A stretch of 64,000 bases of DNA from Arthrobacter_D sp015752045 (GCF_015752045.1 NZ_JADOUS010000006.1:124001-188000); one strand, 5' to 3'; numbered from the stretch's first letter, positions 7,901 to 17,507 are shown. Notes: generated by a model from the letters alone, not told the origin. Numbers and translations are program-made.

Positions 7901-9985
7901 TCAGCGCAGGAACGCCGCGGCCACGCCCGCATCCACAGGGATGTGCAGCCCCGTGGTGTGGGAGAGCTCGGCGGAGGTCAGCACCGCGACGGCGTTGGCG
8001 ACGTTCTCGGGCAGCACCTCGCGCTTCAGGAGAGTGCGCTGGGCGTAGTACTCGCCCAGCTTCTCCTCCTCCACGCCGTACACCGCGGCCCGCTTGGCAC
8101 CCCAGCCGCCGGCGAAGATCCCCGAACCGCGGACCACGCCGTCGGGGTTGATGCCGTTCACCCGCACCCCGTAGCCGCCGAGCTCGGCTGCGAGGAGCCG
8201 CACCTGATGCGCCTGGTCCGCCTTCGCGGCGCTGTAGGCGATGTTGTTGGGCCCGGCGAACACCGAGTTCTTGGACGAGATGTAGATGATGTCCCCGCCC
8301 ATGTCCTGCTCGATGAGCACCCTTGCGGCGGCCTGCGACATGAGGAAGGACCCCTTGGCCATCACGTTGTGCTGCAGGTCCCAGTCCTTCTCCGTAGTCT
8401 CGAGCAGGGGCTTGGAGATGGACAGGCCGGCGTTGTTGACCACGAGGTCCAGCCCGCCGAACGCCAGCACGGCGGCCGTCACGGCCTGGAGCACCTGCGC
8501 CGGATCGGTCACGTCGGCCTGCACGCCGATGGCGACGTCGGGCCCTCCGAGTGCTTCGGCGACGCCATTCGCGCTGTCGATGTTGAGGTCCGCGATGACC
8601 ACGCAGGCGCCCTCCGCGGCGAGGCGCGTCGCGATGGCCTTGCCGATGCCCGACGCCGCTCCCGTCACCAGGGCGATGCGTCCCGCGTGGGATTTCGGTT
8701 GCGGCATCCGCGCGAGCTTGGCCTCCTCGAGGGCCCAGTACTCGATGCGGAACTTCTCGGTCTCCTCGATCGGCGCGTAGGTCGAGATGGCTTCGGCGCC
8801 CCGCATGACGTTGATGGCGTTGAGGTAGAACTCCCCGGCGACGCGCGCGGTCTGCTTGGTGGCGCCGTAGGAGAACATGCCGACGCCGGGCACCAGCACG
8901 ATCGCCGGGTCGGCGCCGCGCATGGCAGGGGAATCCGGCGTCGCGTGGCGGTCGTAGTAGGCGGCGTAGTCCGCGCGGTACGCCGTATGCAGTTCGCGCA
9001 GGCGCAGCAGGCAACTCTCGACGTCGGCGTCCGCAGGGAGGTCGAGGATGAGCGGCTTGATCTTGGTGCGGAGGAAGTGGTCCGGGCAGCTCGTCCCGAG
9101 CGCACCGAGGCGCGGGTGCTCGGTGGAGGCGAGGAAGTCGAGGACGCGGGGGTCGTCGGTGAAGTGGCCCACCTGCGCCCTGTCGGTGGAGGAGAGCCCG
9201 CGGATGGTCGGCGCGAGGGCCGCGGCCTTGGCGCGGCGCTCCTCCTCGGGCAGCGCGGCATACCCTTCGAGCAGGGGACCGAAGGGTTCGGTCCGGCCGT
9301 GTTCGGCGATGTACCGCTCCGCCGTCTCGATGATCCAGAGCGAGTTCGCCTCCGCCTCCTCGGACGTGTCCCCCCAGGCGGTGATGCCATGGCCGCCGAG
9401 GATGGTGCCGATGGCTTCGGGGTTCGCCTCCCGGAGGGCGGCGATGTCGAGCCCCAGCTGGAAACCGGGCCGCCGCCAGGGCGCCCAGGCCACCTTCGGC
9501 CCGAAGATCGCCGTCGTCAGGGCCTCGCCGTCCGCCGCGGTCGCGACGGCGATCCCGGAGTCGGGGTGGAGGTGGTCCACGTGGGCGGCGTCGACGAGGC
9601 CGTGCATCGCGGTGTCGATGGACGGTGTGGCGCCGCCCTTGCCGTGCAGCGTGTAGTCGAAGGCGGTGACCATCTCGTCCTCGCGCTCCACGCCCGGGTA
9701 CACGGAGCGCAGCGCCTGCAGCCGGTCGAGCCGCAGGACGGCGAGCCCGGACTCCGTGAGCGTGCCGAGGTCCCCGCCGGATCCCTTGACCCAGAGCAGT
9801 TCGACGTCCCCGCCCGTGACGGGATCGACGCCCGTGCCCTTGGCGGACGTGTTGCCGCCGGCGTAGTTCGTGGTGCGCTTGTCGGCGCCGAGCCGGTTGG
9901 AGCGCCCGATGAGGTCGCTGACGGTCCGGTTGGTCGTGCTGTTGTCAGAGGTGGCCGTCGTCGGCTGCGTCGTCGTCACTGTCAT
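7901..9985 (-). CDS. bifunctional rhamnulose-1-phosphate aldolase / lactaldehyde dehydrogenase
   Basis: This 694-residue fusion has a class II aldolase domain (about residues 15-400) and a short-chain dehydrogenase domain (about 430-694). The aldolase half carries KGSGGDLGTL, a zinc-ligand-type HVDHLHPDSG and GGHGITAWG. The dehydrogenase half has the NAD motif TGAASGIG and the catalytic YSAAK. The first domain cleaves rhamnulose 1-phosphate to dihydroxyacetone phosphate and L-lactaldehyde; the second oxidises lactaldehyde to lactate. This is the architecture known as RhaEW or YuxG. The ATG at 9985 overlaps the rhaI stop as ATGA and has GGGGAG just upstream. Confidence 0.92.
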   Translation of the reverse strand: MTVTTTQPTTATSDNSTTNRTVSDLIGRSNRLGADKRTTNYAGGNTSAKGTGVDPVTGGDVELLWVKGSGGDLGTLTESGLAVLRLDRLQALRSVYPGVEREDEMVTAFDYTLHGKGGATPSIDTAMHGLVDAAHVDHLHPDSGIAVATAADGEALTTAIFGPKVAWAPWRRPGFQLGLDIAALREANPEAIGTILGGHGITAWGDTSEEAEANSLWIIETAERYIAEHGRTEPFGPLLEGYAALPEEERRAKAAALAPTIRGLSSTDRAQVGHFTDDPRVLDFLASTEHPRLGALGTSCPDHFLRTKIKPLILDLPADADVESCLLRLRELHTAYRADYAAYYDRHATPDSPAMRGADPAIVLVPGVGMFSYGATKQTARVAGEFYLNAINVMRGAEAISTYAPIEETEKFRIEYWALEEAKLARMPQPKSHAGRIALVTGAASGIGKAIATRLAAEGACVVIADLNIDSANGVAEALGGPDVAIGVQADVTDPAQVLQAVTAAVLAFGGLDLVVNNAGLSISKPLLETTEKDWDLQHNVMAKGSFLMSQAAARVLIEQDMGGDIIYISSKNSVFAGPNNIAYSAAKADQAHQVRLLAAELGGYGVRVNGINPDGVVRGSGIFAGGWGAKRAAVYGVEEEKLGEYYAQRTLLKREVLPENVANAVAVLTSAELSHTTGLHIPVDAGVAAAFLR

Positions 9986-11148
9986 GCTCCCCATCCGGCC
10001 TGCCGGCCGCCCTGCCGTTCGGTGTTGATCCGGTCCTGGTAGCCGCTCTCCCGGTACGCGGCCGTCGGGTCCGCGGGGAGTCCCTTCGATGCGCGCCACG
10101 CGGCGAGTCCCGGGCGGACGTCGGTGTAGAAGGCGTCCATCATGAGGGCGTTCGCGCCGAGCACGTCGCCGGCCTCCTGCGCCGCGGTCAGGGCGGATCG
10201 GTCGATGAGCAGGGCGCGCGCGGTCATCTCCTGCACGTTCAGCACCGAGCGGATCTGTCCGGGGATCTTCTCCTCGAGGTTGTGGCACTGGTCGAGCATG
10301 AGGGCGATCCCGCTGGACGGATCCAGGCCGCCGCCGCGGATCACCTCGGCCATGATGCGGAACAGCTGGAACGGGTCCGCCGCTCCGACGATCAGATCGT
10401 CGTCCGCGTAGAAACGGGAGTTGAAGTCGAAGGAGCCGAGCTTCCCGAGGCGGATCAGCTGCGCCACGATGAACTCGATGTTGGTCCCGGGGGCGTGGTG
10501 GCCCGTGTCGAGGCAGACCAGGGCCTTGTCGCCGAGCTGCTGGCAATGGGCGTAGGAGGTACCCCAGTCGGGGACGTCCGTGTGATAGAACGCCGGCTCG
10601 AAGAACTTGTACTCGAGCACCAGCCGCTGGCCCTCGCCGAGGCGGTCGTACACCTTCCGGAGGGAGTCCTGCAGCCAGTCCTGCCGGGACCGCATATCGG
10701 CCTGCCCCGGGTAGTTCGAGCCGTCCGCCAGCCAGATCTTCAGGTCCCGGGAACCGGTGACGTTCATGACCTCGATGCACTCGTACATGTGGTCGATCGC
10801 CTTGTTCCGGACCGCGGCGTCGCTGTGCGTCAGGCTGCCGAACTTGTAGTCGTCGTCCTGGAACGTGTTGCTGTTGATCGTGCCGAGCCGCACGCCGTGC
10901 TCCCCGGCGTGGGTGGCGAGGCTCCCGTAGTCGTCGACCCTGTCCCAGGGGATGTGGACGGCCACGCTCGGCGCGAGGCCGGTCAGCCGGTGGACCATGC
11001 CGGCGTCGGCGATCTTCTCGTGGACGGTGCGCGGCGTGCCGGGGGTCGCGAAGACCTTGAACCGGGTCCCGGAATTGCCGTACGCCCAGGAGGGCACCTC
11101 GATGGCGAGCTGGTCCAGCTGTGCCGCGATGTCGTCGATGACAGTCAT
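9982..11148 (-). CDS. rhaI: L-rhamnose isomerase, Streptomyces type
   Basis: This xylose-isomerase-like TIM-barrel enzyme converts L-rhamnose to L-rhamnulose. The 388 residues match the Gram-positive RhaI group, which is distinct from E. coli RhaA. Conserved stretches include LEYKFFEPAFYHTDVPDWG, LDTGHHAPGTNIEF and GSFDFNSRFYADDD, which hold the expected acidic and His metal ligands. It is the first gene of the leftward rhamnose operon, with GGAGAG ahead of the ATG. The divergent control region with RhaR sites lies upstream. Confidence 0.93.
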   Translation of the reverse strand: MTVIDDIAAQLDQLAIEVPSWAYGNSGTRFKVFATPGTPRTVHEKIADAGMVHRLTGLAPSVAVHIPWDRVDDYGSLATHAGEHGVRLGTINSNTFQDDDYKFGSLTHSDAAVRNKAIDHMYECIEVMNVTGSRDLKIWLADGSNYPGQADMRSRQDWLQDSLRKVYDRLGEGQRLVLEYKFFEPAFYHTDVPDWGTSYAHCQQLGDKALVCLDTGHHAPGTNIEFIVAQLIRLGKLGSFDFNSRFYADDDLIVGAADPFQLFRIMAEVIRGGGLDPSSGIALMLDQCHNLEEKIPGQIRSVLNVQEMTARALLIDRSALTAAQEAGDVLGANALMMDAFYTDVRPGLAAWRASKGLPADPTAAYRESGYQDRINTERQGGRQAGWGA

Positions 11149-11257
11149 GTACTCTCTCCAGCGTGCGGGCCGGGTGCTTCACTCCACCGGCGGCGATTCT
11201 CGGGTTCTTCCACCCGTCCGGGAGGGCCCGGACGAGGAAGTAGATGGGCCGTGCTTT

Positions 11258-11269
11258 TGAATCGTTTCA
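11258..11269. promoter_or_regulatory. RhaR operator in the rhaI-rhaR divergent region
   Basis: The 12-mer TGAATCGTTTCA is a LacI-family-type palindrome. It is the exact reverse complement of the 12-mer at 12495-12506 before rhaT. A half-site, CGTTTCA, follows at 11276-11282. Both lie between the divergent starts of rhaI (11148) and rhaR (11370), so one site could control both directions. Confidence 0.75.
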
Positions 11270-11369
11270 TTAGCACGTTTCAAAGCTATCCTTGCTGGAG
11301 ACCGAGTGTCAACCGTTCCGTCGGCGCCCCGCCGGCGCGCGACGCGACCTCCGAGACAGCCGGAGTCCC

Positions 11370-12401
11370 ATGAGCAGCCGACCAGTCAGTATCAAGGACG
11401 TCGCGGATACGGCCGGGGTGGCGGTCGGGACGGTCTCGAACGTGCTGAACCATCCCTCGCGCGTCTCCGCTGCCACCCGCGAGCGGGTGCAGGCCGCCAT
11501 CGACGCGCTCGGCTTCGTGCGGAACGACGCCGCCCGGCAGCTGAGGGCGGGCCAGAGCCGCACCATCGGACTGGTCGTGCTCGACGTCGCCAATCCCTTC
11601 TTCGCCTCCCTCGCACGTGCGGCCGAGGACTGCGCTGCCGAGAACGGGAGCACCGTGGTGCTCGGCGACAGCGGGCAGGACGCCGAGCGTGAGGCCCGGT
11701 ACATCGACGTTTTCGAGCAGCAGCGCGTGCAGGGCATGCTCATCTCGCCGGTCGGGGATGTGGGCCCGCGCGTCGAGGCGCTTCGTCAGCGCGGCATGCC
11801 CGTGGTGCTGGTGGACCGCGTGGATCCGCAGCGACGCTGCAGCTCGGTCTCCGTGGACGACGTCGCCGGCGGCTACATCGCCGTCCGGCACCTGCTCGAG
11901 GCGGGCCGGCGGCGCATCGCATTCGTGGGGACCAGGGCCGACTACCGCCAGGTCGCGGATCGCCTGGCGGGAGCCCGCCAGGCGATCGAGGAGCACGACG
12001 GCGCCGTGCTCGAGGTCCTCGAAGCCGATGCCATGACGGTCCTGGCCGGCCGGGACATCGGGGAGACGATCGCACGGCGCGGGCACCGGGAACTGCCGGA
12101 CGGCATCTTCTGCGCCAACGACCTCCTCGCGATCGGCGTGATGCAGGCGGTACTGCTGATCCGCGGACTCCGGATCCCCGAGGACCTCGCCCTCATCGGG
12201 TATGACGACATCGATTTCTCCGCCTCCACCGTCGTCCCGCTGACGAGCGTCCGGAAGCCGACCGAACTCATGGGGCGCACCGCCGTCGAGCTGCTCCTCG
12301 AGGAGATCGAGGGGCCCGCCGCCCGCCGCCGCCAGGTGATCTTCGACCCCGAACTCGTGGAGCGCCGCAGCACGCAGGCCGGGGTCCACGCCGTCGGCTG
12401 A
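11370..12401 (+). CDS. rhaR: LacI-family regulator of rhamnose use
   Basis: This 343-residue LacI/GalR regulator has an N-terminal helix-turn-helix and hinge (SIKDVADTAGVAVGTVSNVLNH within residues 6-28) and a periplasmic-binding-protein-like effector domain (IGLVVLDVANPFFASLARA onward). It lies between the two rhamnose operons, and a LacI-type palindrome occurs in both control regions, so repression relieved by a rhamnose-pathway sugar is the likely mode. An in-frame extension begins at 11292, but its Arg/Pro-rich residues do not match the family. The ATG at 11370 places the helix-turn-helix at the normal distance and is preceded by GGAG. Confidence 0.9.
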   Translation: MSSRPVSIKDVADTAGVAVGTVSNVLNHPSRVSAATRERVQAAIDALGFVRNDAARQLRAGQSRTIGLVVLDVANPFFASLARAAEDCAAENGSTVVLGDSGQDAEREARYIDVFEQQRVQGMLISPVGDVGPRVEALRQRGMPVVLVDRVDPQRRCSSVSVDDVAGGYIAVRHLLEAGRRRIAFVGTRADYRQVADRLAGARQAIEEHDGAVLEVLEADAMTVLAGRDIGETIARRGHRELPDGIFCANDLLAIGVMQAVLLIRGLRIPEDLALIGYDDIDFSASTVVPLTSVRKPTELMGRTAVELLLEEIEGPAARRRQVIFDPELVERRSTQAGVHAVG

Positions 12402-12449
12402 CCGGTCGACCCCGGCACGGCGGTGCGGTCACAGTCCGATCTCGGGCTG

Positions 12450-12478
12450 TTGACGGTGATGGAGGTCGCGCCTACTAT
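12450..12478 (+). promoter_or_regulatory. promoter of the rhamnose transporter operon
   Basis: A -35 box TTGACG (12450-12455) is separated by exactly 17 bp from a -10 box TACTAT (12473-12478). This is a good match to a housekeeping sigma promoter. The predicted transcript start is near 12485, about 10 bp before the RhaR operator. Confidence 0.75.
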
Positions 12479-12494
12479 TCGAGGAAGCCGAATC

Positions 12495-12506
12495 TGAAAC
12501 GATTCA
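12495..12506. promoter_or_regulatory. RhaR operator before rhaT
   Basis: TGAAACGATTCA is a LacI-family-type palindrome and the exact reverse complement of 11258-11269. It lies just downstream of the predicted transcript start, a classical place for repression by blocking RNA polymerase. Confidence 0.8.
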
Positions 12507-12526
12507 TTTCTTCCCGAGGAGTTGCA

Positions 12527-14080
12527 TTGACGCATCCTGATGGCCGTGGCAGCGACGCCACGGATCCGTCCGCACCGGGGCGGACCCCCGTGCTGGCACT
12601 CCGGGGGGCACTGAAGACCTTCGGCCCGGTCGTCGCCCTCGCCGACGGCACCATCGACCTGGTTGCGGGCGAGATCCACGCGCTGGTGGGCGAGAACGGC
12701 GCGGGAAAATCCACCCTCGTGAAGATCCTTGCGGGGGTCCACCACCCGGATGCGGGGGAGTTCCTCGTGGGCGGGCAGGACGTCACTTTCCGCAACGTCG
12801 CCGACAGCAAGGCCGCCGGGATCTCCGTCATCTACCAGGAGCCCACACTCTTCCCCGATCTCACGGTCGCCGAGAACATCTTCATCGGGCGCCAGCCCCG
12901 GGGCCGCTTCGGCCTCATCAGCCGCGTCGAGATGCGGCGCCGCGCGAGGGAGCTGTTCGGCCAGCTCGGTGTCCCGATCGACCCCGACCGCGTGGCCGAG
13001 GGACTGTCCATCGCGGATCAGCAGATCATCGAGATCGCCAAGGCCATCTCCCTCGACGCGCGCATCCTCGTCATGGACGAGCCCACGGCGGCGCTCAGCG
13101 GCGTCGAGGTGGACCGCCTGTTCGCCGTCGCCCGCCGCCTGCGCGACGCAGGCAGCGGCATCCTGTTCATCTCCCACCGCTTCGACGAGGTCTTCGGCCT
13201 GTGCGACCGCATCACGGTGATGCGGGACGGCGCCTACATCGCGACGCACGAGACGCGGGCGACCTCGGTCGAGGCCATCGTCCGGGAGATGGTGGGACGC
13301 GACATCGACGCACTGTTCCCGAAGACCGAGACGGAGGCCGGCGACGTCGTCCTGAAGGTCGAGGGGCTGACCCGGCCGGGTGTCTTCCATGACATCGACT
13401 TCGAGGTGCGGGCGGGCGAGATCGTGGCCCTGTCGGGACTGGTGGGAGCCGGGCGCACCGAGGTGGCGCGTGCCGTGTTCGGGATCGACCGCTACGAGTC
13501 GGGCACCGTCCGGATGTTCGGCACGCCGCTGCGCCGCAAGGACCCGCGTGCCGCGATCGACGCCGGGATCGGCTTCGTCCCTGAGGACCGCCGCAAGCAG
13601 GGACTCGTCATGGACCTGTCGGTCGAGCGCAACACGGCCCTGACGCTCCGCCACTCCCTTGCGCGGTTCGGTATCATCAGGGCGCGCGCCGAGCGTGAGG
13701 CCGCCGAGACGTGGGGCAAGAGGCTCCAGGTGAAGGCCGGCTCGCCCGAACACGCCGTCTCCACCCTTTCCGGCGGCAACCAGCAGAAGGTCGTCCTCGC
13801 CAAATGGCTCGCCACGGACCCGAAGCTCCTGATCATCGACGAGCCGACGCGCGGCATCGACGTCGGCACCAAGGCCGAGGTGCACCGCCTGATCTCGGAG
13901 CTGGCGGGACGGGGCATCGCGATCCTCATGATCTCCTCCGAACTGCCCGAGGTGCTGGGCATGGCCGACCGCGTGCTGGTCATGCGGGAGGGGCGGATCA
14001 CCGGCCGCCTCGACCGCGCCGAGGCCACCGCCGAAACCGTCATGCACGCCGCCACCGCATCCCTGGAGTCCTCGCGATGA
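12527..14080 (+). CDS. rhaT: rhamnose ABC transporter, ATP-binding protein
   Basis: This is a double ATPase of the sugar CUT2 class (517 residues) that powers rhamnose import with RhaP, RhaQ and RhaS. The first half has Walker A GENGAGKST near residue 56, a weak signature LSIADQQ and Walker B ILVMDEP. The second half has a degenerate Walker A region (SGLVGAGRTEV), the signature LSGGNQQ and Walker B LLIIDEPTRGID. One good and one degenerate site is normal for the family. The start is a TTG at 12527 with GAGGAG 6 nt upstream. It is the first gene of rhaTPQS. Confidence 0.9.
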   Translation: MTHPDGRGSDATDPSAPGRTPVLALRGALKTFGPVVALADGTIDLVAGEIHALVGENGAGKSTLVKILAGVHHPDAGEFLVGGQDVTFRNVADSKAAGISVIYQEPTLFPDLTVAENIFIGRQPRGRFGLISRVEMRRRARELFGQLGVPIDPDRVAEGLSIADQQIIEIAKAISLDARILVMDEPTAALSGVEVDRLFAVARRLRDAGSGILFISHRFDEVFGLCDRITVMRDGAYIATHETRATSVEAIVREMVGRDIDALFPKTETEAGDVVLKVEGLTRPGVFHDIDFEVRAGEIVALSGLVGAGRTEVARAVFGIDRYESGTVRMFGTPLRRKDPRAAIDAGIGFVPEDRRKQGLVMDLSVERNTALTLRHSLARFGIIRARAEREAAETWGKRLQVKAGSPEHAVSTLSGGNQQKVVLAKWLATDPKLLIIDEPTRGIDVGTKAEVHRLISELAGRGIAILMISSELPEVLGMADRVLVMREGRITGRLDRAEATAETVMHAATASLESSR

Positions 14081-15120
14081 GCCTCGACAGCAAGAGCGCG
14101 CCCGCCCACCCCGCCTCCGGACACGAGAAGACCTCGGTCCTCGCGTCGATCCTGAAGCTCCGCGAACTCCCGGTGATCCTCGCCCTCGTGCTGCTCGTCG
14201 CCGTGACCGCCGCGCTGAACCCGCTGTTCCTCAGCGAGCAGGGCATCAAGGACCTGCTGCTCAACGCGACCATCCTGATGATCCTGGCCGTCGGCCAGAC
14301 CCTCGTCATCATCACCCGGAACATCGACCTGTCCGTCGGATCCATCCTCGGGCTCGTCGCCTTCGGGACCGGCAGCATGTTCGCCGCCGCCCCCGATCTG
14401 CCGATCGCCGTGGTCTTCGTCCTCGGGATGCTCCTCGGCGCGGTACTCGGCGCGTTCAACGGCCTCCTCATCACCATCGCGAAGGTGCCTGCCCTCGTCA
14501 TCACGCTCGGCACGCTCTACATCTTCCGGGGCATCAACAACGCGTGGGCCGGCGGCACCCAGTACTTCGCCGGCGACCGGCCCCAGGCCTTCGGCGACCT
14601 GTCCGTGGACACCTTCCTAGGATTCCCCCTGATCACGCTCATCGCGGTGGGCGTCGTCGCGATCGTCGCGGTGTACATGTTCGGCACCCGCCAGGGACGC
14701 GACCTGTACGCCATCGGATCCGACCCCGACGCCGCCCGCCTGTTCGGCATCCCCGTCACCCGCCGCGTCCTGCTCGCCTTCGTGGTCAACGGCCTGCTGG
14801 CCGGCCTGGCCGGCGTCCTGTACGCCAGCCGCTTCAACTCGGTGGGCGCGACGACGGGAGCGGGCCTCGAGCTCGACGTCGTCGCCGCCGCGGTGGTGGG
14901 CGGCGTCGCGATCTTCGGCGGCAGCGGCACCGTGCTCGGCGCAGCGATCGGAGCACTCCTCCTGACCACCATCACCAGCGCCCTGACGGCGCTGCGCGTG
15001 GACAAGTTCTGGCAGCAGGCCATCGTCGGCGTCCTGATCCTCGCCGCCGTCGTCATCGACCGCATCGCCAGTGTCCGGTCCGCCCGCAAGCTCCGGATCG
15101 CCGAGGCCCGCAATGTCTGA
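14077..15120 (+). CDS. rhaP: rhamnose ABC transporter permease 1
   Basis: This 347-residue inner-membrane permease of the RbsC/BPD_transp_2 class has about nine hydrophobic segments. It contains the class features NIDLSVGS and VVGGVAIFGGSGTVLGA. It pairs with RhaQ to form the pore of the importer. The ATG overlaps the rhaT stop by 4 nt (ATGA) and has GGAG upstream, so the subunits are translationally coupled. The frame also extends upstream inside rhaT, but that part is an Arg/His-rich shadow. Confidence 0.9.
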   Translation: MSLDSKSAPAHPASGHEKTSVLASILKLRELPVILALVLLVAVTAALNPLFLSEQGIKDLLLNATILMILAVGQTLVIITRNIDLSVGSILGLVAFGTGSMFAAAPDLPIAVVFVLGMLLGAVLGAFNGLLITIAKVPALVITLGTLYIFRGINNAWAGGTQYFAGDRPQAFGDLSVDTFLGFPLITLIAVGVVAIVAVYMFGTRQGRDLYAIGSDPDAARLFGIPVTRRVLLAFVVNGLLAGLAGVLYASRFNSVGATTGAGLELDVVAAAVVGGVAIFGGSGTVLGAAIGALLLTTITSALTALRVDKFWQQAIVGVLILAAVVIDRIASVRSARKLRIAEARNV

Positions 15121-16303
15121 CCGCCTCGACGCCCAGCCCGGTCCGCAGGACACCACCCCGCCCGAAGGGCACCAGCCGGAGAACGGCACCCCAGCGAAAG
15201 GCAGGCGCATGTCCGCCCCAGGCACCAGGACCCCGGAGGAGAAGCGGCCGAAGCAGGCCCGCCCGGCGGGGCGGACGGCCGACTCCACGAAGGTGCTCGC
15301 CATCCCGAAGGGCCGCACGGGCGCCGCGAGGATCCTCCTCGGGCGCGACGCCGTCATGATCTACGTGCTGATCGTCGTCGTGCTTTTCGCCTGCCTCACG
15401 ATCCCGCGGTTCGCGTCGCCGGTCACCGTGGGGTTCCTGCTCCTCGACGTCATCCCGACCCTGCTCATCGCGCTGCCGATGACGCTCGTCATCATCTCGG
15501 GGGAGATCGACCTCTCGGTCGCGAGCATCGCAGGGCTGACCAGCGCCCTCATGGGTGTCCTCTGGCAGGGCGGCATGCCGATCGCACTCGTCCTGGTGGT
15601 GTGCCTGCTGGCGGGACTCGTCGCGGGAGCCTTCAACGGGGTGCTCATCGCCTATCTCGGGCTGCCGTCCCTGGCGGTCACCATCGGCACGCTGGCGCTC
15701 TTCCGCGGCCTCGCGCTCGTGGTCATCGGCGACAACGCGGTGGCGAACTTCCCACCCGGGCTCACCGCCTTCTTCACGTCGAAGATCGGAGGGACCGGCA
15801 TCCCCACGGTCATGATCGGCGTCGTCGTGCTCATCGTCGCGTTCACCGTCGTCCTGCACTTCACGCCCTTCGGCCGGGGGCTCTTCGCCCTCGGCTACAG
15901 CAGGGAGGCCGCGACGTTCGTCGGCATCGACGTCGCCCGGTCCAAGTTCCTGCTGTACCTGGCCACCGGCACGGTGTCCGCGCTCGCCGGCATCTACTGG
16001 ACGCTCCGCTACTCCAGCGCCCGGAGCGACAACGCGAGCGGCCTGGAACTCGCGGTGATCGCGGCGGTGCTGCTCGGTGGAGTCTCGATCTTCGGCGGCA
16101 AGGGGTCCATCCCCGGCGTCTTGGCCGGGGTACTGCTGATCGGCACCATCAACTACGCGCTCAAACTGGACCGCGTCTCCGAGGTGGTCCTCATCATCGT
16201 CACGGGCTCCCTGCTCATCATCTCGGTCGTGGCGCCGAACATCGCGTCCGCCATCCGTGAGGCACGCCACGCCAGGCGTGTCCGCACCGCACCACTTCCC
16301 TAG
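15113..16303 (+). CDS. rhaQ: rhamnose ABC transporter permease 2
   Basis: This is the second permease subunit (396 residues with the ATG at 15113), with the class motifs GEIDLSVASIAGLTSA and LGGVSIFGGKGS. It has a hydrophilic, Pro/Lys-rich N-terminal extension of about 75 residues before the first membrane helix (MIYVLIVVVLFACLTIP). Translation might therefore start at the ATG at 15209 instead. I prefer 15113 because it overlaps the rhaP stop by 8 nt, as the neighbouring operon genes do. Confidence 0.88.
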   Translation: MSDRLDAQPGPQDTTPPEGHQPENGTPAKGRRMSAPGTRTPEEKRPKQARPAGRTADSTKVLAIPKGRTGAARILLGRDAVMIYVLIVVVLFACLTIPRFASPVTVGFLLLDVIPTLLIALPMTLVIISGEIDLSVASIAGLTSALMGVLWQGGMPIALVLVVCLLAGLVAGAFNGVLIAYLGLPSLAVTIGTLALFRGLALVVIGDNAVANFPPGLTAFFTSKIGGTGIPTVMIGVVVLIVAFTVVLHFTPFGRGLFALGYSREAATFVGIDVARSKFLLYLATGTVSALAGIYWTLRYSSARSDNASGLELAVIAAVLLGGVSIFGGKGSIPGVLAGVLLIGTINYALKLDRVSEVVLIIVTGSLLIISVVAPNIASAIREARHARRVRTAPLP

Positions 16304-16364
16304 GCCGTCCCCCTGGGGTTGCACCCGGCGACTGGTTTCCAGCGCACATCGAAAGGAAGAAACA

Positions 16365-17426
16365 ATGAGGTTCATCCACTCCGGATCCACCCGACGACGG
16401 GTGGCCGTCGCGGCCCTCGCCACGAGCGCCGCGCTCGTCCTCAGCGCCTGCGGCGGCGACACCGGCTCCGACAGCGGCGGCGAGGGCGGCAACGGGTCGC
16501 AAGGCGAGCAGACCATCACCTTCATCCCCAAGCAGCTCAACAACCCCTACACCGACGTGGTGCTGGGCGGCGGCGAGGCCGGCGCATCGGAGGCCGGCTT
16601 CGCGTCCTCCGAGGTGGTCGGCCCGCTGGACGCCAGTGCGTCGAGCCAGGTGTCGTTCATCAACGCCGAGACACAGCGCGGCACCAACGTGATCGTCATC
16701 GCCGCCAACGACCCCGACGCCGTCGGCCCCGCGCTCGAGGAGGCCCGCGCCGCCGGCGCGAAGATCGTGGCCTTCGACTCAGACACCAACCCCGACTACC
16801 GCGACCTCTTCGTCAGCCAGGTGGACGCCAAGGACGTCGCCCTGATCCAGCTCGAGCTCATCTCCGAGCAGATCGGCGGCGCGGGCGAGATCGCCATCCT
16901 CTCCGCCACCGCGAACGCCACGAACCAGAACGAATGGATCAAGTTCATGGAGGAGGAACTGGCGTCCAACCCCGACTACGCGGACATCGAGCTCGTGGCG
17001 AAGGTCTACGGCGACGACGACGACACGAAGTCCTTCCAGGAGGCGCAGGGACTCCTGCAGGCCTACCCGGACCTGAAGGGCATCATCTCGCCCACCACGG
17101 TCGGCATCGCCGCGACCGCCCGGTACCTCTCCACCTCCGAGTACAAGGGCAAGGTCGCGCTGACCGGCCTCGGCCTGCCGAACGAGATGCGGCCGTTCGT
17201 GAAGGACGGCACCGTCACCGAGTTCGCGCTCTGGGATCCGGCGCAGCTCGGCTATGTCGCGGCCTTCGCGGGCAAGGCACTGGCCGACGGCGACATCACG
17301 GGGGAAGTCGGCGACACGTTCGAGGCCGGCGAGCTCGGCGAGCGCGAGGTCGGTGACGGCGGGATCGTGCTCGTCGGTCCGCCCACGCAGTTCAACGCGG
17401 ACAACATCGACGACTACGACTTCTAG
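16365..17426 (+). CDS. rhaS: rhamnose-binding lipoprotein
   Basis: This is the substrate-binding subunit of the rhamnose importer (353 residues), anchored outside the membrane. It has an Arg-rich signal peptide, lipobox LSAC near residue 28 and a Gly/Ser/Asp linker. A type-I periplasmic-binding fold of the RbsB class follows (FIPKQLNNPYTDVVLGGG, VIAANDPDAVGP). AAAGGAAG precedes the ATG. It lies 61 nt after rhaQ in the same operon. Confidence 0.9.
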   Translation: MRFIHSGSTRRRVAVAALATSAALVLSACGGDTGSDSGGEGGNGSQGEQTITFIPKQLNNPYTDVVLGGGEAGASEAGFASSEVVGPLDASASSQVSFINAETQRGTNVIVIAANDPDAVGPALEEARAAGAKIVAFDSDTNPDYRDLFVSQVDAKDVALIQLELISEQIGGAGEIAILSATANATNQNEWIKFMEEELASNPDYADIELVAKVYGDDDDTKSFQEAQGLLQAYPDLKGIISPTTVGIAATARYLSTSEYKGKVALTGLGLPNEMRPFVKDGTVTEFALWDPAQLGYVAAFAGKALADGDITGEVGDTFEAGELGEREVGDGGIVLVGPPTQFNADNIDDYDF

Positions 17427-17507
17427 CCGCCGAGCAGGGCGGGGTGTCCTCCACGGATGCCCCGCCCTTCCCACGGGATTCCGACCCTCCAGTTGAGGAG
17501 CACACCC

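Noticed and set aside
7901..11182. Single open frame of 1093 codons covering the aldolase gene and the rhaI region
   Set aside because: The upstream part is an Arg/His/Pro-rich shadow of rhaI in another frame; the real aldolase gene starts at 9985.
11292..11369. In-frame upstream extension of rhaR
   Set aside because: It overlaps the operator region and encodes Arg/Pro-rich residues not found in LacI proteins; the ATG at 11370 gives a normal N-terminus.
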